Shown here: positions 10,401 through 18,804 of the stretch, one piece after another | Position numbering within the stretch: the stretch's first letter is position 1 | Layout of the letters: the number at the start of each line of letters is the position of its first letter | Origin: Nitratidesulfovibrio sp. SRB-5 | GTDB taxonomy: Bacteria; Desulfobacterota; Desulfovibrionia; Desulfovibrionales; Desulfovibrionaceae | Assembly: GCF_019931275.1 (NCBI RefSeq) | Contig: NZ_JAIOTY010000002.1 | Span: forward strand, 1,328,631 to 1,392,630 | DNA: 64,000 nucleotides | Direction of reading: 5' to 3' | Position numbers and translations under genes: made by a program | The notes under the pieces: model-generated | The model's database searches: none | Told to the model about the DNA's origin: nothing | The model's input: the letters and a program-made list of their open reading frames with translations, nothing else

Positions 10401-11013
10401 GATGCAGTTGCAGCAGTTGCGAAAGGCGCACCCGCAGCCCGGCCCCCACGGTGAAGCCCTTGAGATCGGTGTGGAACAGCAACAGGCGGCAGGCATCGCG
10501 CACGTCATCCCGCAATTGGACATCGCCCCGGCGGGCGCGGTCCAGGATCAGGTCGTACAGCGGCTCGAAATACTCGTCGGGCGAAAAGGACGGCTCGAAG
10601 TCCGGCGGCAGGGACAGCTCCAGCGCGGCCAGCCGCACCAGCATGGTCAGCAGGCTGTCGATGGTGCGGATGTTCAGCGCGCCGTAGCGCCGCAGGATGA
10701 TGTCCACCCAGCGGGCCGCGCGGGCCGGGGGCCACGCCCCGTCGCCACCGTCTTTCCGGGCTTGGGCGGGATCGGCAAGGGCATGCTCCTTGAGCAGCCG
10801 GATGACCCGCTCCTTCATTTCCGACGCGGCCTTGTTGGTGAAGGTCACCGCCAGGATGTCCGGCCAGCAGTGCCCGCCTTCCACGGCCAGGGCGCAGGCC
10901 CGTCCGTCCTCGTCGCGCGCGCCCGCCAGCAACGACAGGAAACGCCGGGTCAGGGTGTAGGTCTTTCCCGATCCGGCGGAGGCCTTGATCTGCGTCAGTG
11001 TTGGCGTGGGCAT
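7495..11013 (-). CDS. addA: AddA-like UvrD/Rep helicase-nuclease
   Basis: SF1A helicase with C-terminal nuclease domain, 1172 aa, the motor subunit of the AddAB-type recombination complex. Walker A is IKASAGSGKTYTL at residues 8-20, Walker B/DExx is VLIDEFQDTSRDQW, motif III-like WVGDVKQAIYGWRGG follows, and VMTMHKSKGLEFPVV matches the later UvrD motifs. Near the C terminus VVEWKTGRPSDDHVAQVRRY matches the RecB/AddA nuclease core. A ~90-residue Ala/Pro-rich stretch (about residues 940-1010) separates the helicase and nuclease parts. First gene of the addAB pair; the 4-base overlap with addB indicates obligate co-expression. Confidence 0.9.
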   Translation of the reverse strand: MPTPTLTQIKASAGSGKTYTLTRRFLSLLAGARDEDGRACALAVEGGHCWPDILAVTFTNKAASEMKERVIRLLKEHALADPAQARKDGGDGAWPPARAARWVDIILRRYGALNIRTIDSLLTMLVRLAALELSLPPDFEPSFSPDEYFEPLYDLILDRARRGDVQLRDDVRDACRLLLFHTDLKGFTVGAGLRVRLSQLLQLHLAEGGMSRPDIFNAGPAPFNGGPDPFDADAPRGGLPDVDTDALAAKLVAIHADMQDATATLSRILVEEQLSAAANLHKFLDKCAENSAFSPLSKSAYLEKGGLDDCLLKASKGKGSDDARAAFDAWRDACNDFAVRGRLIQRALQVAPLAGLARAMAAHLPDFQRREGKLPQPLIPLHARDVLNGEFGVSEAFCRMGTRLAHVLIDEFQDTSRDQWAAIEPLAVECLSRGGGLTWVGDVKQAIYGWRGGDSALFDDILESPALTAIVPDPQRETLPRNWRSRAAIVRHNNTVFAQLDNPLRARGVLSAMLGDKTPDHVLDEAAASVARAFAGAAQEVPDRDSAQGGLVRIVPVHGEDNGDLRDKVRQQLRALFLDDLATRRPWRDVAVLVRKNDESAQVASWLMDWGVPVVTENSLRLADHPLVTQTVALLAFLDYPPNALALWEVLTGCELFGGVSGLSDRALRDWLADRCARPADDPRGGRGLLADFRATFPVAWETWLAPFYARAGLMGPYDTVREIFERFRVAQRHPEDIGYVRRFLEVVHNAESRGLTSLATFLEFWVESGGEEKVPMPEAMDAVRVMTMHKSKGLEFPVVVIPFHHQPDRTDPPLVVAELDGQPLLAPLCPEMGDRYHHAQAAAAAEKLHLLYVGWTRPVDELHAYVTSTPFAERNSSLLAGVRALLTGCDIDTGQEYVTGVVPPARATDAHAGSNTEDTRQAPRDEAAAQAAPPDAPQAVPAPLPSPAPTPAPAPAPGPLPGHAAGHTPDQPSTAAPWRPMQWLPRLKIFRNQLEEFTFTERRRGMLVHACLEQLRLTGTPDQDAARAVAHGMRAFPLPVPDPEATANELTAMLAWLAALPQAAHWFTHGVPEQSIMDAQGSIHRTDLMVDDGETCTVVEWKTGRPSDDHVAQVRRYLGLLAEATGRGAAGVRGVLVYLDGRTVRPVALRTTDAAPQNDAPQNDANEGHRP

Positions 11014-11091
11014 GGGTGAGATTCTTGACTATTGGGAATTGGCGATTTGGAAAAGGCAGGCAAGGTTATTGTGTATGGGCGCGACACCGTT

Positions 11092-11205
11092 TCCGGACGG
11101 GGGGGGCGTCGTCTGGCAAGGAAGCCCCGTGTTCCGCGGCAATAGATCACACCACTGCCTTTCTGACCGTGCCCGGACGGGGATTTCGTCGTCTGGCAAG
11201 GAAAA
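11092..11205. repeat. Imperfect direct repeat beside hairpin element B
   Basis: Two ~33-base copies, at about 11092-11126 and 11173-11205, share CCGGACGGGG followed by CGTCGTCTGGCAAGGAA. The second copy runs directly into hairpin element B. It lies in the ~290-base gap between addA and pfkA, which otherwise shows no gene. Confidence 0.5.
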
Positions 11206-11208
11206 TGA

Positions 11209-11259
11209 GCCTTCCGCGACGGGAGCGTACTCTTCTCGTACGTGACCGGAGCGGAAGGC
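11209..11259 (-). repeat. 3'-UTR hairpin element, copy B
   Basis: A perfect 9-bp outer stem, GCCTTCCGC (11209-11217) with GCGGAAGGC (11251-11259), encloses the core GGAGCGTAC...GTACGTGACC, which matches the core of element A at 2588-2685 while the arms differ. It lies 47 bases past the pfkA stop. Like copy A it is downstream of a minus-strand gene in the same relative orientation. Confidence 0.6.
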
Positions 11260-11305
11260 GAAATCTGACGCCGCCGGAGGTCCGAAGGACGGAGTACAGG
11301 CGCGG

Positions 11306-12652
11306 TCAAATGGGGCAGGCCCGGGTGGTATCCGGCACCATCCCCGCCAGATCCACCTGCCCGGTGGACTCCAGCACCGCCCGCCAGTAGTCGGAAGACA
11401 CGTTCAGCTTGCGCCGGGTGCGCGTCACCAGGTCCAGCGGCAGGTGCACGTAGCGGTCCATCAGTTTGGACACCACCATGCCGGTGCGCCCGGCCATGGC
11501 GGCGTGCACGGCGTGCTGGCCCAGAAAGCCGCAGTACACCCTGTCGTTGGCGTTGGCGGGCACGGAACGGATGATGTAGCTGGGGTCGATGTACTTCAGC
11601 GCGTACGGCAGCGAATGTTCGTCGCAGTAGCGCTTGATTTCCGAGCGCAGCAGGGTGGCGATGTCGCCCAGGATGGGGTTGCCCGAGGCGTCGGTTTCGC
11701 CGGTGCCCTCCAGCAGGTGCTGGCCCGCGCCTTCCGCCACCACGATGACGGCGTGGGCGCGCGAGCGCAGCCGCTTTTCCAGCGCGGGCAGCAGGCCCCC
11801 TTCGCCGTGCAGGGCAAAGCGCACCTCGGGAATGAGCACGAAGTTCACTTCCTTCAGCGAAAGGGTGGCGTGCGCGGCGATGAAGCCCGACTCGCGTCCC
11901 ATCAGCTTTACCAGGCCCACGCCGTTCATGGCCCCCAGCGCCTCCACGTGGGCGCACTGGATGGCCTCCGTGGCCTTGTACACGGCGGTTTCGAAGCCGA
12001 ACGACTGGCTGATGAAGTTGATGTCGTTGTCGATGGTCTTGGGGATGCCGATGACCGAGATGCGCAGGTTGCGCCGCGAAATTTCGGCCACGATGCCCGA
12101 CGCCGCGCGCATGGTGCCGTCGCCGCCGATCATGAACAGGGCGCTGACGTTCATGCGCTCCAGCGCGTCCACCACCTCTTCGGGCGACTGCGGCCCGCGC
12201 GACGATGCCAGGATGGTGCCGCCGAACTGGTGGATGTCCGAGACCTTGTCCGGGGTCAGTTCCATGAATTCGTGGCGGTACTTGGGGATGAACCCTTCCA
12301 GCCCGTAGCGGATGCCGATGACGGCGGGCACGTTGTAGGCGTGGTACGCCTCCATGACGATGGCCCGGATGACGTCGTTGATGCCGGGGCACAGGCCGCC
12401 GCAGGTGACGATGGCGCACTTGGTCTTGGAGGAATCGAAATACAGGTGGCTGCGCGGCCCGGCGGGTTCGAACAGCAGGGGCACGGATTCGGCGCCCAGT
12501 TCGGCGATGTGCTCGCGGTCGAGGAACAGGGGGATGCCCTGTTCGTCGGCGTAGCTGCCGTAGCAGAGCGGGGTGGGTATCTTGGCCGGTCCCAGGACGG
12601 GAATGGTGGTGTCCAGTTGCAGGACGCCGTTGTCGAAATGGGTCGAGGGCAT
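11306..12652 (-). CDS. pfkA: 6-phosphofructokinase (group with GGDGT / PKTIDND motifs)
   Basis: Phosphorylates fructose 6-phosphate in glycolysis, 448 aa. Motifs: CGGLCPGINDVIRA (phosphoryl donor loop), MIGGDGTMRAA, and IGIPKTIDNDINF with the catalytic Asp. The Gly in GGDGT is the residue typical of ATP enzymes, while Lys in PKTIDND is usually found in pyrophosphate enzymes. The same mixed pair is known in ATP-using long PFKs such as those of trypanosomatids, so ATP use is likely. The start is the ATG at 12652, with GGAGG 9 bases upstream; an open frame continues 47 codons further but lacks a ribosome-binding site. Monocistronic, with hairpin element B downstream. Confidence 0.9.
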   Translation of the reverse strand: MPSTHFDNGVLQLDTTIPVLGPAKIPTPLCYGSYADEQGIPLFLDREHIAELGAESVPLLFEPAGPRSHLYFDSSKTKCAIVTCGGLCPGINDVIRAIVMEAYHAYNVPAVIGIRYGLEGFIPKYRHEFMELTPDKVSDIHQFGGTILASSRGPQSPEEVVDALERMNVSALFMIGGDGTMRAASGIVAEISRRNLRISVIGIPKTIDNDINFISQSFGFETAVYKATEAIQCAHVEALGAMNGVGLVKLMGRESGFIAAHATLSLKEVNFVLIPEVRFALHGEGGLLPALEKRLRSRAHAVIVVAEGAGQHLLEGTGETDASGNPILGDIATLLRSEIKRYCDEHSLPYALKYIDPSYIIRSVPANANDRVYCGFLGQHAVHAAMAGRTGMVVSKLMDRYVHLPLDLVTRTRRKLNVSSDYWRAVLESTGQVDLAGMVPDTTRACPI

Positions 12653-12820
12653 GGGGTCTGTCCTCCCGGGGATGGCGGCTTGGAGTGAAGTGGGCGGAGG
12701 GGGGAGCCGGTCAGGAAATGTCGGCCGGTTCCGTTGGCATTTTGTGTGGTTTTTTCCGGATATACCTGTGCAGCATAGCACGGCGCAGCCCATAAGGCCA
12801 GCCTGCGCGCGCGGAATGAA

Positions 12821-12850
12821 CGGGGCGGACGGTGTGCGCCGTCCGCCCCG
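12821..12850. terminator. Hairpin terminator downstream of the glycosyltransferase gene
   Basis: A perfect 12-bp GC stem (12821-12832 with 12839-12850, loop TGTGCG) lies 69 bases past the minus-strand glycosyltransferase stop and upstream of pfkA. The flanking ATGAACG and CGTTCAT can extend the pairing. No strong T-tract follows. Confidence 0.6.
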
Positions 12851-12918
12851 ATGCGTTCATGGTTGGGGTCGGCCTTTCGCGCGCGGACAGGGCCGCGTGT
12901 GCGGTGCCAGCGCCCCGG

Positions 12919-13914
12919 CTACCAGGGTGTGGTGGGGTACTGCATGCCAAGCTGGGTATCCAGCATGGCCCGCGAGGTTTCGCGCAGCACGGCGGTGTTG
13001 TGGCGGGCGCACTTGTCGCAGCCGATGCCGGGCAGCGCGGAGACCACGTAGCGCACGCTGGTGCCCGCCAGTTCCAGCAGGCTGTTGCCCAGCGAGGTGA
13101 GCACGCAGTAGTTCTTCCACACGTACAGCATTTCGTCGCGCACGCGGGTGCGCACCACGCCGTCGCCGTTCAGGTCGAAGTCCTCGACTTCGGGCCGCAG
13201 GACAAAGGCGTCCTGCGCGCAGGCGCGGGCCTGCGGCACCACGGCCACGTTCCAGTCGAACATCACCGCGCGGCGGATGCGGCGGCACAGGTCGTGCCCG
13301 GTGAAGGCATCGCCGTGAAAGCGTTCGTCCAGCGGGCCCAGCTTGCGCAGGGCGGCGGTCTTCACGGCGGCGAAGGCCAGCGAAACGGCCTGCACGCGGG
13401 TGGGCTGCTGGAAGTGCTTTTCGCCGTAGGCGGGCCAGTTGAACCAGGTGCGCGGCAGGCAGCCCGGCAGCCCGCTGAGGCGGGCCAGCTTCACGATCAG
13501 GCCGGGCAGGCGGGCGGCGCCGCGCAGCACGGCGTCCTTGGGGCCGTTGACCATGCCGCCCGCCACCATGCAGGCGGGGGTGGTGTCCATGTGTTCCACC
13601 AGACGGCGGGCCGCGCCGGGGCACAGGGTGACGGCGGGATCCACGAAGATGACCACGTCGCCGCTGGCGCGGGCGACGCCCAGGTTGGCGGCGGCGGCAA
13701 AACCGGCGCTCGCCGGGGCTTCCACGATGACGGCCTCGGGCGCGATGTCGCGCGCGTTGCGTACGGTGGCGTCGGTGGAGGCGCGGTCCACGACGATGAT
13801 GTCGGCGGATTCGGCAAGGCCCGTCATTTCGGCCGCGGCGGCGCGGACCGAGGCAAGACAGTCGCCGATGTACTTCGCCGCGTTGGCGGCGACGATGACG
13901 AACGAGAGCTTCAT
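12919..13914 (-). CDS. Family 2 glycosyltransferase
   Basis: GT-A fold glycosyltransferase, 331 aa, donor and acceptor unknown. The N terminus MKLSFVIVAANAAKYIGDC begins the nucleotide-binding Rossmann-like fold. ADIIVVDRASTDAT is the usual VVDxxSxDxT segment, and VVIFVDPAVTL is at the DxD-equivalent position, where only the first Asp is clear. PLDERFHGDAFTGHDLCRRIR resembles the acceptor-site ED motif region. There is no signal peptide or clear membrane segment; C-terminal Cys (CDKCARH) are unusual. It is preceded by AAGGA 8 bases before the ATG. Alone on its transcript. Confidence 0.75.
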   Translation of the reverse strand: MKLSFVIVAANAAKYIGDCLASVRAAAAEMTGLAESADIIVVDRASTDATVRNARDIAPEAVIVEAPASAGFAAAANLGVARASGDVVIFVDPAVTLCPGAARRLVEHMDTTPACMVAGGMVNGPKDAVLRGAARLPGLIVKLARLSGLPGCLPRTWFNWPAYGEKHFQQPTRVQAVSLAFAAVKTAALRKLGPLDERFHGDAFTGHDLCRRIRRAVMFDWNVAVVPQARACAQDAFVLRPEVEDFDLNGDGVVRTRVRDEMLYVWKNYCVLTSLGNSLLELAGTSVRYVVSALPGIGCDKCARHNTAVLRETSRAMLDTQLGMQYPTTPW

Positions 13915-14010
13915 GCGGGGTTCCTTCGGGGGTGTTGTGCGTTGGAGCGGTGTCGTTGTTGCCGGAAAGGGGCGCGCGAGCGTGGCCCGACTAACCTCAT
14001 TGGCCCAACT

Positions 14011-14061
14011 GGTCCGATTGCCCGGCTGGTCCGATTGCCCGGCTGGCCCGATTGTCCGGCT
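14011..14061. repeat. 17-bp tandem repeat
   Basis: Three tandem copies of the unit GGTCCGATTGCCCGGCT (14011-14027 and 14028-14044 identical; 14045-14061 with two changes), with degenerate partial units on both sides, lie between the HD-domain gene stop and the start of the glycosyltransferase gene. A likely slippage-prone microsatellite-like array; function unknown. Confidence 0.75.
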
Positions 14062-14096
14062 GGCCAGATCGGCCCGTGCGGGCAGGGGCGGGCCGA

Positions 14097-14654
14097 CTAG
14101 CGGGTTAGTCCCAGCTCTGCGGCGGCAGGCGTCATGGCCTCGATGGCGATGGTCAGGAATTCGCCAAGTTCAAGGCCGATGGCCTCGCACTCGCGTATCC
14201 TTTCACGGCTGACGCTGGCGGCGAACGCCTTGTCCTTCATTTTCTTCTTCAGGCTGGAGGCCTGCATGCCGTCCATGCCGGTGGGGCGCACCAGCGCGGC
14301 GGCGCTGACCAGGCCGGTCACGCTTTCACCGCAGCGCAGGGCGCGGTCGAACAGGCTGGCCGGTTCGCGGCCGGTGCATTCGCTGTTGTGGGCCACGATG
14401 GCCTGTACGGCTTCCGGCGGCAGCCTGTCCCCGATGAGGTCCACGGCCACCAGGCCGTGGTGTTCGGGGGTGTCCTTGGTGAGCGGGTAGTCGATGTCGT
14501 GCAGCAGCCCGGACAGGCCCCACAGTTCGGCGTCCTGCCCGAAGCGGGCGGCCAGGCCGCGCATGACGGCCTCGGTGGCCAAGGCGTGCTGGACAAGGTG
14601 GGGTTCCGGGTTGTGCGAGCGGAGCAGGTCGAGGGCTTCGGCGCGGGGGAGCAT
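14097..14654 (-). CDS. HD-domain phosphohydrolase
   Basis: Metal-dependent HD superfamily protein, 185 aa, probably acting on a small phosphorylated substrate in the cytoplasm. The metal ligands follow the HDIG-type order: a His in VQHALATEA, the doublet LLHDIDYPL, EHHGLVAV, and a later IVAHNSECTG. The C terminus has a basic LKKKMKDKAF segment. The start is the ATG at 14654, set by GGAGG five bases upstream; the open frame extends 31 codons upstream without a ribosome-binding site. It is divergent from ricT. Confidence 0.8.
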   Translation of the reverse strand: MLPRAEALDLLRSHNPEPHLVQHALATEAVMRGLAARFGQDAELWGLSGLLHDIDYPLTKDTPEHHGLVAVDLIGDRLPPEAVQAIVAHNSECTGREPASLFDRALRCGESVTGLVSAAALVRPTGMDGMQASSLKKKMKDKAFAASVSRERIRECEAIGLELGEFLTIAIEAMTPAAAELGLTR

Positions 14655-14953
14655 GGGGGCCTCCGGTGGACGGTCTTCGTGAAACGGGTCACATGGACTT
14701 CGAACCTTGTACGGCACGAGCACGGGCGTTGCAACCGCCGCGAACATGCGCGGGCCGAAGGGGGCCGCTGCCGCCGGGGCCGCGCGGGGCGCGGCTTTGT
14801 TGACACGTGCCCCATAAAAGCGGAAAAGAGGAGGTTATTTCGCCAAGGAAGGCGGAGATGGCCGCCACGCGGCCATGCGGCGTAATCCGTTCGCACCCCC
14901 TTCCGCCGGAATGTTTCCGGACGGGCGTCAACCGGCTGAAACCGGCGAGCACG

Positions 14954-16630
14954 ATGGAACGAATACTCGGCATCAAGTTCCGTGAATACGGACAGATATA
15001 CTATTTTCTTAGTGGTGGTCAGCCCGTTGCCGTGGGTGACAGGGTGATCGTGGAAACCGACCAGGGACAGGGCATCGGCGAAGTGGTGGCCCTGCGCGAC
15101 GACCTGCCCGAAGACGCGGGAGAAACCGAGGCCGACCTGCGGCCCATCCTGCGCGTGGCCAGCGGCGAGGACCTGGAACAGGCGGCGGAAAACGAGAAGC
15201 TGGGCGACGAGGCCCGCGCCTTCTGCAACGAATGCATCCGGGGCCGCGACCTGGAGATGAAGCTGGTGGACGTGGAGGTGTTCTTCGACCGCAGCAAGAT
15301 CATCTTCTACTTCACCGCGCCGACCCGCATCGACTTTCGCGAACTGGTCAAGGACCTGGTCAAGAACTACCGCACCCGCATCGAGCTGCGCCAGATCGGC
15401 GTGCGTCACGAAACGCAGATGATCGGCGCGGTGGGCAACTGCGGCATGGTCTGCTGCTGCCGCCGCTTTCTGCGCAAGTTTGCCCCGGTGACCATCAAGA
15501 TGGCCAAGGAACAGAACCTGTTCCTGAATCCGGCCAAGATTTCGGGCATTTGCGGGCGGCTGCTGTGTTGCCTGAGCTACGAGCAGGAAAACTACGAGGA
15601 ATTTCACCGGCGCTGCCCGCGCCTTGGCAAGAAGTACCTGACCTCGCGCGGCGCGGTGAAGGTGCTGCGCGCCAACATGTTCCGGGGCAGCCTGGCCCTG
15701 CTGACCGAATCCAACGAAGAGGTCGAGGTCACGCTGGAAGAATGGCAGCAGATGGAGCCGCGCCGACCCGAGCAGGGCGGCGGTGGCCCCGGCGGTCCCG
15801 GCGGCCACGGTGGCGGCATGCCGCGCCCGGACGGGCCGGAAGGCCAGCCGCGCGAGGGGCGTGACGGGCGCAGGCCCGAGCGTGGCGACCGACCCGAACG
15901 GGGAGACCGGGGTGATCGCCCAGAGCGATCGGACAGGCCGGACCGTTCGGATCGTCCCGACCGTACGGACCGTACTGACCGGGCTGACCGGCGCGATGGC
16001 CGTGCCCCGCAGGCACCGCTCGCACCACTTGACGCCCCGCGCCCCATGCGCGAGGCCGCCCCGGCGGGCAGCATCGCCCAGGCCGCGTTTGCCGCGACCT
16101 TTGATACGTTCATGACCGGCGGCCCCGCGCCGCAGGCCGAAGGGGCGGATGCCCCGGTGGCAGTGGCGGCGGCTTCCGTGGGCATCGCTGGTGACGGCGC
16201 AGATGCCACCCCGGCGGATGTCCCGTCCCCGGCGGTTTCCGCAACCGACGGCGCGACAGCCGTTTCGGCGGCGGCTCCCGCTGCGTCGGACGGTCCCACC
16301 GTCGGCACCGCGCCGCAGATCCCCGGCACGGGGGTAGCGGCATCGGACGCCGGTTCGTCCCAGCCCCAGGCCGGAGTCCAGGCCGGTCCCGCTTCCGGTG
16401 CCGCTCCTGCCGCACCGGCTCCGGCACCGGCACCCACCGTGGCGGGCGCGCCGGCGGCCATCGCCATGCCGCGTGCGCGCGGCCCGCTGAAAAACACCGA
16501 TCCGTCCACCCTGCGGTCCAGCCGGGGGCGGCGCAAGCGCAAGCGGCGTCCTTCCGGTCCCCGTGAGGGCGGTGAGGGCGGCGAGGGCGGTTCCGGCGGC
16601 GGACATAGCGGCGGAACCGGCAGCGAATAA
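14954..16630 (+). CDS. ricT: RicT/PSP1-family protein with long low-complexity tail
   Basis: PSP1/YaaT-family protein, 558 aa. In Bacillus the homologue is part of the Fe-S-binding Ric complex affecting RNase Y; in this lineage the role is unproven. The conserved core is residues 1-265, with the family Cys in CNECIRG, NCGMVCCCRRF and GICGRLLCCLSYE. After about residue 265 the chain becomes disordered: first Asp/Arg-rich (RPDRSDRPDRTDR), then ~180 residues of Ala/Pro, then a basic RGRRKRKRR patch and a Gly/Glu tail. The start is placed at MERILGIKF because family members begin there; the frame is open upstream to 14807. Just upstream of metG on the same strand. Confidence 0.8.
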   Translation: MERILGIKFREYGQIYYFLSGGQPVAVGDRVIVETDQGQGIGEVVALRDDLPEDAGETEADLRPILRVASGEDLEQAAENEKLGDEARAFCNECIRGRDLEMKLVDVEVFFDRSKIIFYFTAPTRIDFRELVKDLVKNYRTRIELRQIGVRHETQMIGAVGNCGMVCCCRRFLRKFAPVTIKMAKEQNLFLNPAKISGICGRLLCCLSYEQENYEEFHRRCPRLGKKYLTSRGAVKVLRANMFRGSLALLTESNEEVEVTLEEWQQMEPRRPEQGGGGPGGPGGHGGGMPRPDGPEGQPREGRDGRRPERGDRPERGDRGDRPERSDRPDRSDRPDRTDRTDRADRRDGRAPQAPLAPLDAPRPMREAAPAGSIAQAAFAATFDTFMTGGPAPQAEGADAPVAVAAASVGIAGDGADATPADVPSPAVSATDGATAVSAAAPAASDGPTVGTAPQIPGTGVAASDAGSSQPQAGVQAGPASGAAPAAPAPAPAPTVAGAPAAIAMPRARGPLKNTDPSTLRSSRGRRKRKRRPSGPREGGEGGEGGSGGGHSGGTGSE

Positions 16631-16700
16631 TCGACCACATCCGTCAGCCCTGCATCCATCCGCACGGAGCAGGACGCGGCGACCATACAGGCAACAGTTT

Positions 16701-16726
16701 CCGCCCCCGGCGCGCGCCGGGGGCGG
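16701..16726. terminator. 26-bp perfect GC palindrome after ricT
   Basis: CCGCCCCCGGCGC followed directly by its reverse complement, 71 bases after the ricT stop and 66 before metG. It can form a 11-bp stem with a CGCG loop. There is no T-tract, so it may act as a transcription attenuator or weak terminator between ricT and metG. Confidence 0.55.
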
Positions 16727-16792
16727 CCATCATATCGGAACGGCGGCGCGGCAGGCCCGCACCGCCCGCAGCGTCCGAATCGGGAGACCCAC

Positions 16793-18766
16793 GTGGACCG
16801 CTTCTACATCACCACCCCCATTTACTACGTCAACGCCAAGCCGCACCTCGGCCATGCCTACACCACCATCGTGGCCGATTCGCTGCGCCGCTTCCACCGC
16901 CTGCTGGGCAAGGACACCTACTTTCTGACCGGCACCGACGAGCACGGCGACAAGATCGTGCAGGCCGCCGAAAAGGCCGGGTGTTCGCCGCAGGAATTCG
17001 TGGACGGCGTGAGCACGCAGTTTCGCGACCTGTGGCCGCATCTGGGCGTGGAGTACGACCAGTTCATCCGCACCACCGACGCGGAACACAAGAAGTGCGT
17101 GCAGGACGTGTTGCAGAAGGTCTACGACAGCGGCGACATCTACTTCGGCGAGTACGGCGGTCACTACTGCTACGGGTGCGAACGGTTCTACACCGAGAAG
17201 GAACTGGAAAACGGCCTGTGCCCCCAGCATCAGGTGAAGCCGGAATACATCAGCGAAAAGAACTACTTCTTCCGCATGTCCAAGTACCAGGGCTGGCTGC
17301 GCCAGTACATTCTGGACAACCCCGACTTCATCCGGCCCGAACGCTACCGCAGCGAAGTGCTGGGCATTCTGGACAGCGGCGCGCTGGAAGACCTGTGCAT
17401 CTCGCGGCCCAAATCCCGCCTGACCTGGGGCATCGAACTGCCGTTCGACAAGGACTACGTGTGCTACGTGTGGTTCGACGCGCTGATCAACTACATCTCC
17501 GCGCTGGGCTGGCCCGACGGAGAGAAGTTCGGCCGCTTCTGGCCCGGCGTGCAGCATCTGGTGGCCAAGGACATCCTGAAGCCGCACGCGGTGTTCTGGC
17601 CCACCATGCTGAAGGCGGCGGGTCTTGAGCCCTACAACAACCTGAACGTGCACGGCTACTGGCTGGTGCGCGACACCAAGATGTCCAAATCGCTGGGCAA
17701 CGTGGTTGACCCGCTGTCCATGATCGACAAGTACGGCCTGAGCGCCTTCCGCTACTTCCTGCTGCGCGAGATGCACTTCGGCAGCGACGCCAGCTTCTCG
17801 GAAGACGCGCTGGTGGCCCGCCTGAACGCGGACCTGGCCAACGACCTCGGCAACCTGTTCAGCCGCGTGCTGTCCATGACCGCCAAGTACTTCGGCGGCG
17901 TGGTGCCCGCGCAGGGCCCGCTGACCGAGGAAGACGAGGCCATCCGCACCCTTGCGGAAGAAGCCCAGCGCAATTACGTGCGGCTGTTCGAACGGGTGCG
18001 CTTCTCCAACGCGCTGGAATCGCTGTGGGAACTGGTGCGCGCCCTGAACCGCTACGTCGACCATGCCGCGCCGTGGACCCTGTTCAAGCAGGGCGACACC
18101 GAGCGCCTGGGCACCGTCATGTACGTGATGCTGGAATGCATGCGCAAGGTGGCCGTGCACCTGTGGCCGGTGATGCCCGAGGCCTCCACCGTGCTGTTGG
18201 GGCAGTTGGGCCAGACGCTGGACCCGGCCACCGTGCAACTGGCTGACGAGGCCGACTGCTGGGGCGGGCTGGCCGCCGGTACCACCGTGGCGGCTTCGTC
18301 CAACCTGTTCCCCCGTGTGGAACTGGAAAAGGCGGAAGAGCCCAAACCCGCCAAGGCGGAAGGCAAGAAAAAGGACAAGGCCGCCGCTTCCGCTCAGGCT
18401 GCCGCGCAATCCGCCGCACCTGCCGCTGGCGACGAACCCGCCACCATCGAGTTCGCCGACTTCCAGAAGCTGGACATCCGCTTCGGCACCGTGGTGGTGG
18501 TGGAACGGCATCCCAACGCCGACAAGCTGCTGCGTGTGGAAGTGGACCTTGGCGAGGCGGCCCCGCGCCAGATCGTGGCCGGGCTTGCCGAATACTTTAC
18601 GCCGGACTTCCTGCTGGGACGCCAGGTGGCCGTGGTGGCCAACCTTGCCCCGCGCAAGCTGCGCGGCCTGGAATCGCAGGGGATGATCCTTGCGGTGCGC
18701 ACCGAAAGCGGCATGCAACTGGTGGCCGCGTCCGGTCCGGTGGCCAACGGGGCCAAGGTGTCGTAA
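16793..18766 (+). CDS. metG: Methionyl-tRNA synthetase with C-terminal tRNA-binding domain
   Basis: Class I aminoacyl-tRNA synthetase charging tRNA-Met, 657 aa. The HIGH-type motif is PHLGHAYTT (residues 18-26), a zinc knuckle with CYGCERFY and CPQH follows (about 130-150), and KMSKSLGN is near residue 298. The C-terminal ~110 residues (DFQKLDIRFGTVVVVERHP...) are an OB-fold EMAP-II/Trbp-like tRNA-binding dimerisation domain, joined by a Lys/Ala-rich linker (about 505-545). Translation starts with GTG, supported by GGGAGA upstream. It is followed by a strong terminator. Confidence 0.96.
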   Translation: MDRFYITTPIYYVNAKPHLGHAYTTIVADSLRRFHRLLGKDTYFLTGTDEHGDKIVQAAEKAGCSPQEFVDGVSTQFRDLWPHLGVEYDQFIRTTDAEHKKCVQDVLQKVYDSGDIYFGEYGGHYCYGCERFYTEKELENGLCPQHQVKPEYISEKNYFFRMSKYQGWLRQYILDNPDFIRPERYRSEVLGILDSGALEDLCISRPKSRLTWGIELPFDKDYVCYVWFDALINYISALGWPDGEKFGRFWPGVQHLVAKDILKPHAVFWPTMLKAAGLEPYNNLNVHGYWLVRDTKMSKSLGNVVDPLSMIDKYGLSAFRYFLLREMHFGSDASFSEDALVARLNADLANDLGNLFSRVLSMTAKYFGGVVPAQGPLTEEDEAIRTLAEEAQRNYVRLFERVRFSNALESLWELVRALNRYVDHAAPWTLFKQGDTERLGTVMYVMLECMRKVAVHLWPVMPEASTVLLGQLGQTLDPATVQLADEADCWGGLAAGTTVAASSNLFPRVELEKAEEPKPAKAEGKKKDKAAASAQAAAQSAAPAAGDEPATIEFADFQKLDIRFGTVVVVERHPNADKLLRVEVDLGEAAPRQIVAGLAEYFTPDFLLGRQVAVVANLAPRKLRGLESQGMILAVRTESGMQLVAASGPVANGAKVS

Positions 18767-18804
18767 GGCGCAGATCGCCCGAACCGTTTTTGACGCTGCA
18801 ATGA

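Noticed and set aside
15890-16000. Repeated GACCGG/GATCGG units resembling a repeat array
   Set aside because: They encode the Asp-Arg-rich tail of RicT in frame, so they are a coding low-complexity region rather than an independent element.
14318-16606. A 762-residue frame opposite ricT
   Set aside because: Shadow of a GC-rich repeat-containing gene; low-complexity translation, no conserved domain.
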